From Toxotes chatareus (Eukaryota > Chordata > Actinopteri > Toxotidae): a stretch of 64,000 nt of DNA. A program made the position numbers and the translations under genes. Shown piece by piece: positions 57,286 to 64,000 of this stretch. The notes beneath the pieces were generated by a model. That model was given only the letters and a program-made list of their open reading frames with translations, had not been told where the DNA came from and searched no databases. The stretch lies in NCBI GenBank assembly GCA_016801885.1, contig CM028892.1, positions 6,394,114 through 6,458,113 on the forward strand. The letters run 5' to 3'. Positions within the stretch are counted from its first letter, which is position 1. Every line of letters begins with the position of its first letter.

Positions 57286-58250
57286 CTGAACTGTGTTCCT
57301 AACTTTGAAGCTGCTTCATGTGCTGAAACAGCTGATCAGAAGTTGATGTTATTAGGTACAGAAAAGTTTATCTGTGTGATCTGTCCTTTAGGAGCAGAGA
57401 GTAAAAGGAAAGATCAGCTTTTATACATACATAGTCAGCATATTGCATTTTCATATACTGATTAGTTTGTGGTCCACTTAAAGTTTTGATACATTATTTA
57501 ATCTCTAATTTAACACTATTTGGCTGCCTTCTTTAATGGTAAATTAACTCTGATTAGTGTGAAATTAAACACCAACTCAGTTAAATGTGGTACAGTAGGG
57601 TGAATGGTGAAAGCTGGTATTTTTATTGGCAGAAAACGTCATTGTACTTCTGAATTCTGGGCTATAATAAAACATTTTATTATAGTTAATTGTTGTTCAA
57701 GTTAATTTTTAAAACTAGACAAGTGTATTAACCTCTTTAGTGACAATCTTGCAAGCAGTGAGTGACTTTACAGTAGTTTCTAATATGCCAAAACTTTTGA
57801 ATGTTACACTTTCAATGATCTAAAGTTCACTAAACTGTAAAAAAGTAAACCAAATTTAAATAATCAGCTCAGTCACATATACAAAACACCATGTCTCAAT
57901 CTTGTGACTCCCACAGTTTGTCTCCTTTAAAACTTGCAGACTTATAAATTATATTTGTCAAGATTCCTCTTTGGGCAGTGACAATCAGCACTGAAAACAA
58001 TAGTCAGACAAACAACCCCAGTTGCCTAGGATGCCACTCTCAAAACAATAAGCCACAACAAAAGCAAGAGAAAGCCCCCTCACCAGTGCTAATTGTTAAT
58101 AACGAGTTTTGGCATAATTGATTTTTCTTTCATTCAGTTCCCAATTTGCTCCTGTTGCGATGGTGTTTGTGTCCCTCGGGTCTAATCTAACGTTTCTGTT
58201 TGAACCAGCAAATGCTTTTGCAACAAACAGCCCTGAGGAGGAGGCTGAGC

Positions 58251-58279
58251 GGGGTGAGGGTTGGTGGGGGGGAGGGGGG
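58251..58279 (+). other. potential G-quadruplex
   Basis: G-runs at 58251-58254, 58258-58260, 58266-58272 and 58274-58279 with loops of 3, 5 and 1 bases satisfy the canonical quadruplex pattern. Confidence 0.65.
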
Positions 58280-61200
58280 ATGTTGAGCTGGAAATTGCTC
58301 TGGAACCTCAGCAAACCAGATGTATTTCATATGGAAATGTCAGAGTGCCTCAGAGACTTTGCTCATAGTGGGCAACGAAAGTGTCGACTGCGGTGTAGTC
58401 TCATGACGTATACGTGTTCATCTGCATGGATTCAGCTGTCATTCCGCAGCCCCGCACTTGCTATTTCAAATTAAATGGTTCCACAGGTAGTCCATTTAAA
58501 TTAGGTTGGGGTTAGTTAGCGACAGTATTTGATATCAACCGCCTGGGGTTGCTGCAAATTTTAAAAGCCCATGATATGCATAATATGTGTTTATCAGCAG
58601 CTTCTGCTAATATTTTATCTTAATGGCAAATTGCAGTTTTGCATTAATGAGCTTTTACGAACACATGCGTTGAATGGTGTGAAGTAATTGGACACAAAGC
58701 ACATTTAGAGTCAGTTTAGAAAATAAAAGTCAGCTGTGATGATGAGGATGAGATGTCTGTTAGCATACAGGACACATTACATGGTGGCTTCATCAGCTTC
58801 AGATGAAAGTTTGCATCCTTTGAGCTTTATTTATGTCAAATTAAAAAAACACATGATCAAATGAGATATAGCAGTTCATGTTAATTCATTCACGGACCAG
58901 TTCTGTTTGTTTCCTCCTTGGACAGTAGTGGTGTGGATGAAGGAGCAGATGTCGTCTTATTTTATGCTGTTTTCTCTGTTTTATTAAAATCTGAAGGAGG
59001 CAGCAGCGATGGTTTTCCTGAGGGCCCCGGTGTAACAGGGAGCCAGATGCTTCTTCAAATCTGTGTTGAATTGTGCTTGAGTTCTTTGATAGTGCAACGG
59101 AAGATAAGGCAGTGCAACTTATCTTGGAGCTGCCACACATAAACAAGCACGCTTGTACATATGCATCGATAAGCAGGCCAGCTTTCAGTACTATCAACCC
59201 TTTGCTTTGGTTTATCTCCAGTATCACATGAGCGGGTTACCTTAAACATATCGCTCAAACCTGTTATTGTTCCCATGATTTCAGCTATATTTAACCCTCT
59301 TAGACTGCTTTTCTCACATCTGTTAATTGAGATTAACGTTGTACGGATGTACTGAATGTGGAAGAAGATAAGGTGTTGTTGTGTAAGTTACTATGATACA
59401 TAGAAGCGCTTCAGCCTTCACTCTTTCTCTTGAAGGGCCACTGCCCTTCCGAGTGATTTTCTTTTTGTCAGTAGAGACGTTGTTAATTCACGCTCAGTGC
59501 TGGAAGCAGCGTACTGAGGTAGAGGCAGATTGAAGCACAGTAGGAGATTTTGAAATATCTCATTGACCTATAGATTAACCCACAGATAGATCTGACTGGT
59601 GAAACATAGGCGGCATTTGAATGGTCTGAATTATCTGAGTAATCCATCTGAATCGTGCCCTGTAATTACAGTAACACTAATTACTATTGCAATTATCACC
59701 CTATCAAATCATTTAATTGGGTCCTGAAGTAAATAGAAATGTTCATGGTCTCATAAATGAAGACAGCATTTTATATTGTAGCACCACTTCTGATCCCTTC
59801 AGTAATATTTATGTCATGTGATATTTGAGAGCTTAGAAAAGGAAGTTGGTTGATGTTGTTCAACCTCTAGTTGTTAGACCTCTGTTCTTTTCCCGTTTCT
59901 AATTCAATGACCACATTTGTTCCATAACCTAAACGAAATGTTTATCATTTATCACAACGTACAGGGTTACATCAACCGAATGTAGCAGCGTGTAGCATTG
60001 TGTACATGTCACCGCTGAACGAAGGCCATTTAATTGTATCATGTAGCTTAGCACCATCACATTTTGCAGGGTCTTCAGGTCTTCATATCTCAGCTCTGTT
60101 TTACAGAAATAGATTTCAACACTGTCACAGTAAATAGTTGTGCGCTGAGAAACGAGGCATTCTGGGTGAATGAGTGTGTGTGCCTGCAGCAGTTGTTACT
60201 TTCAGGATCGCCTCCTTTAATTTTACTGTTCTCTGCTGTCTAATCTCACAGAAATCTATAGTACTAGCTGTTCAGTGACTCGCTGCTTCGACCAGAATGG
60301 GTAAAGTGCATCCTACATGCGCAGTCAGAACTTCAGCAGTGCTTCTGTGAACACAGGGGAACACAAAATGTTTGCAGTAATGAATGCATTTTGGGGAAAT
60401 CAAAGACAGGTCAAAGTGCAACTGATTTCTCTTTTAAGGCAAGAGCTGTTGCAAATTAATGAATAACCAAAACAAAAGGTGCAGAATCCACCCCTCTTCC
60501 TACCTCTGAAGATAAAAGACTTAACATTAAATAGACATATTTTCAGGTGCTGTTCTCCTGGGAGCTTGTTACTCACTCGCACCCTGTAAGATGGAGGTCA
60601 ACAACCAGTTTTGGGAAAAGGAGCACCCCGTGGTGAGCTCATTTTGCCAAAGCTCCTAACATCAGTTCCTCTCTCCTTGCTCACCTTTCTTTACCAGCCT
60701 GTTCTAATAAACAAAACAAAACAAAAGTCTCACTGGGTAAAACAGATCCCCGTTACCAGTCAGTTCGCAACACTTTGCCTTGTCATTTGCATTTAATTAG
60801 ATGATTAATTCATAGGATTCAACCAAAAAGCACATAATTAAATGAAGAAAACTGACACACCGTCTGATTCATTTATCATAGGGGCACTGAGGCAGCCTGC
60901 GACAGTGAGTACTGTATGTAAATGAGGGAACAGACTCTTTCAGTCAATAACAACCCCTGGGAGATCCCTTTTTTTTTCTTTCCGCACACCACTGCGATAA
61001 TACCCGTATGTACTTTATCTAAGACAGTATGTCGGCCAGTTGCAGTTTTTTGGTACTTAACACAGGTTGAGTCTGTTGCACTAAGATCTCAATTACAGCA
61101 AATTTTTGCATTTCAGTATTTTTCAGCTGCAGCCCCTCACTGTTTTTGCATTCTGTATTTTCTCTTTATTTAGTAGTTTTTATTGTTAACGGGAAAATTA

Positions 61201-63034
61201 AACTTTCCTGCGAGGATTCATTCTTTGCCATCCACATGTGTGCACATCACCACCTGACCTGAGTGCAGCTGCATCAGCTTTTCCCTACACAGAGGTGTGT
61301 TGAGCTTGTGCACACTGTAGGACTCGCGCAGTAACCACCGACGTCTCTCAGCTAGTAGGGAAATCTTAAGAACCTTAGTCTTAACTTGAAAAAATGTTTT
61401 TTTTTATTTCAGTTGTTACTCATTTCCTGTTTAAGTAGTGAGGAATCTTTGCCAGGCCAGCCAAGGGAATGCAATTTTCCTACTGACATCAACTCAGCAT
61501 GTGCAAAACGCTCTCGGCTTACAGTGGAGAGAATATGCAATAAACTGGCCTCAGCATACTGTAGCATGTCGTACTGAGACAAGCTGTGGCCACACTCCTC
61601 AAAAGCACAGAACAGTTAGTCATAATTTCCAGAAAAAAAAAAAAATTCACTGTCATATATGGAAGCCAATCATTGCTGTAATCATTTGAATTATATCAGC
61701 GAGTGAATACGAACGTTTGCATCAGTGCGCTAAACTCAGTGGTGTTTCAGTTTCAACACAAAGTATTTACTTGTGATTACATTTCAAAATTTGCTATTCA
61801 GTTGCTGATATAATGCGAATTGTTATAGCAATGATTTGCTTCCATATAATATACTGTAGCACATGAACATTGATTTGCAATTCAATAATATTACTTCCTC
61901 TACAACCTTGTTTAAAAGTTAGTCTGATATCACCCACACAGAATGTACTGTATGACGATCACTGACAGTGGTTTGCTTTATAATTACACAGACCAGCAGT
62001 CTTGGTGTAAAGGCTAGAGAGAGCTTGGCCTGAGCAGGTGAGGGCAGATCCTGCTGGAACAGGATCCAGGTACCTCCCAGATTAGGACTTATTTGACTGG
62101 ATCTAATGTTAGCTGTTAGCTGTCTGTTTCCTGTTGAAGTTAATCGTAATTCCCTTGCTGTTTCTACGCACCTACCCCTGCTGATTTGGAGTGATTGTTG
62201 TGAATGCCCTGATTATTAAATGTCAATAAGTAATGCTTTGGTTGTGATGATAGTTTTGTTTATTTTTCACAGCGTTGTCCAATGTGCTCTGGGCACTGTG
62301 GATTTTTTTGACGTTCCGTAACAGGAACCTCTCTGTGTTCTGGGACCTCCTGATTTACAAATTAGGCACTGGGAGAGAGTCAACCAGCCGGACATGTTGT
62401 TGTCTGACCCAGAGTAGAACATTCGATTTTCTGATGCTGTATGCACCACAATAGACTCCATATTTTTCAAGCATGTTTTTCAGTCTGCTTAAGGCCTTGA
62501 GTCTACAGGAACTGCATTATTTTTTAAGTATATTTATAGGCATACATTGCTATGATCCGCACTCGTATGTAGTAAAAAAAAAAAAAGTGTGTCCGTGGTT
62601 TCCAGGTGACAGCAACTGACTGTGCCACTAATCAAGGCTCCTTGAAAGATGTGGCCTTGCTCGCTGATAAACACACACTGGGGCTTTGCTTTCACAGAGT
62701 CTCTCTCCTCTTTTAAAGAGCCTCTCTTTAGTCACTACCAGTGTGGAGTCTGTATTTGTTACCTTTCCTCTGGCGTCCCCTGCAGTCACTCCCCCCTCCA
62801 GAAGTTTGGCGTCAAATAGCTTTAGCTGCAGGAAACGTTTGCAGGATGGGGATGTATTGTTTATGCCTCCTATTGTTTGAAATAATGGGAATTGAATGGA
62901 TTAGATGTGGCTAATGTAGCTGTCAACTTTAGATTTTTCTTCTCGCACCCTCCTCAGGTTTCATTAACATCCCCAGACCATATCACCACAGTGGCAGACT
63001 ATACTTGCAGTGTCGGAACATTCATTAAAGAGAA

Positions 63035-63042
63035 ATGCAAAT
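63035..63042 (+). promoter_or_regulatory. octamer motif ATGCAAAT
   Basis: Perfect POU-domain octamer in CATTAAAGAGAAATGCAAATG. Chance occurrence of an 8-mer in 64 kb is not unusual, but it lies about 230 bases from the RFX palindrome. Confidence 0.35.
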
Positions 63043-63266
63043 GTTGTTCTCTGAGAAACAGATGGTTGCTGTTCCAGGCCTTGGGATAGGGAACAGACAT
63101 CGGCGTTTATCTGTTTTGATAACTGACTTGCTGAATTGAAATCATGTGAAGCCTTGTTGTTATTTATTTTTTATTTTCAAGCCACATTCATTTTGAATGT
63201 TTTTGTCCTCCGGTGAAAATTTGACTCTCCTAACTTCACTGCATCTTGTTTGAAGAATGAAATGCA

Positions 63267-63280
63267 GTTGCTATAGCAAC
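63267..63280. promoter_or_regulatory. RFX X-box palindrome GTTGCTATAGCAAC
   Basis: A 14-base perfect palindrome matching the two half-sites (GTTGC / GCAAC) of the RFX-family X-box, which controls ciliary and neuronal genes. No promoter or gene is visible beside it, so its target is unknown. Confidence 0.5.
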
Positions 63281-64000
63281 CCGGCAGACGGCTGACAGTT
63301 GGCCGAAGTCTGTTTAACCTGGAGCAGCTACTCCTCTGGCAGTACTATCATTCCCATGAACAGTGGATTCTTTTCGCTTCTGTGGGCCACCCTTTAAAAG
63401 GATGATTCAATCAATAAATCTTTTCAGATGGAATTGCTTCTGAAAAACATTCCCCTGCTGAAACAAAACATCTATTGACAATACAAATTCAGAGCCTTTG
63501 AAGGCTCTTCTGAGAAATACTCATGGGAGCAACTCTCAGAAATAACGTACTCGCAGAGGATGGAAGTAGAGCGCCACAAGAGACCAAATTAAGGGTTTTG
63601 CATCTCAACATCACTGTAGGCCTACAGCCATGGCATTATCGCTATAATGAATATGTTACTCCTTTAATCTTTTCGTGAGAAATAACTTCAGACTACAGGA
63701 AAGAGTATCTCTTCTCGATATGTCAGACATACTAAGCTGATTGTTTGCTGCGTTGGGAGTGTGATGTTTGAGTTGTCAATAAAAAGGAGACATCATTTGT
63801 ACCAGTTCCAGCCTTTCACTAAGTGCCGTTGTGTCATGCATTTCAATACAGAAACTCCATTATCTCTGAATGTGTATCATCAGTTTGCAAATGAGCCAAT
63901 TAAACAACATGAAATACACAATGCTGTTGTACAAACAAATCCAGCCAAAGCCTTCCCTATCGCAGTCTATTCACTTCTCATTACAGCTCAGCAGGGATTT

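Larger units (their letters stand above)
57286..64000. other. intergenic DNA to the window end
   Basis: No gene is recognised. It holds a potential G-quadruplex (58251-58279), segments with homeodomain/POU-like sites (58550-58690, 59620-59720 and 62950-63100) and a perfect RFX-type palindrome at 63267-63280. These are consistent with distal regulatory DNA but unproven. Confidence 0.6.

Noticed and set aside
1..64000. tRNA, rRNA, microRNA or CRISPR features
   Set aside because: No tRNA A/B box pair, rRNA core or regular spacer array was seen; the short perfect hairpins have 3-8 base loops and are too small for microRNA precursors.

Overview
The window is vertebrate nuclear DNA, most likely from a percomorph teleost. 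It has AT-rich non-coding sequence, short GC-richer exons with GT-AG borders, CA/GT microsatellites, and relics of repeats I recognise from fish genomes. These include an L2-type LINE 3' end with an ATTCA-type tail, an L1/Tx1-type LINE fragment and a tiny Tc1/mariner miniature element. Nothing prokaryotic, no CRISPR array and no rRNA or tRNA gene was seen.

One gene is supported: the 3' part of ncam2 (neural cell adhesion molecule 2, OCAM/RNCAM), on the + strand. Nine coding exons are resolved: 3623-3772, 6194-6381, 6687-6783, 8200-8373, 11031-11150, 12184-12305, 14908-15082, 27227-27431 and 39687-39801. In order they encode the end of Ig4, all of Ig5, two fibronectin III domains, the transmembrane segment with its cysteine-rich juxtamembrane region, and the NCAM2-type C-terminus ending DDSKA. 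Earlier exons lie 5' of the window. The 3' UTR runs about 3.2 kb, to a polyadenylation signal at 42979-42984.

Region by region: 1-3622 is intron. 3623-15082 is a compact cluster of seven ectodomain exons. 15083-27226 is a 12.1 kb intron before the membrane exon. 27432-39686 is a 12.3 kb intron carrying two LINE relics. 39687-about 43005 is the last exon. 43006-64000 is about 21 kb of downstream DNA with no recognisable gene, but with scattered repeats, one CpG-dense patch and several segments that look like regulatory DNA.

Main oddities: (i) exon 3623-3772 is one base short of the length its splice phases require. The frame slips at a T-run at 3756-3759, so as given the ncam2 frame is broken, unless a weak donor two bases upstream is used. 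(ii) The cytoplasmic segment that mammalian NCAM2 has between AAYL and KLPLKEE was not found, although the flanking phases allow direct joining. (iii) The membrane exon has a NAGNAG tandem acceptor. (iv) The 3' UTR carries several Pumilio-type UGUANAUA motifs. (v) A cysteine-rich orphan frame at 54060-54200 and a perfect RFX X-box palindrome at 63267-63280 lie downstream. All gene assignments rest on reading the sequence and remembered family features; no database search was run.
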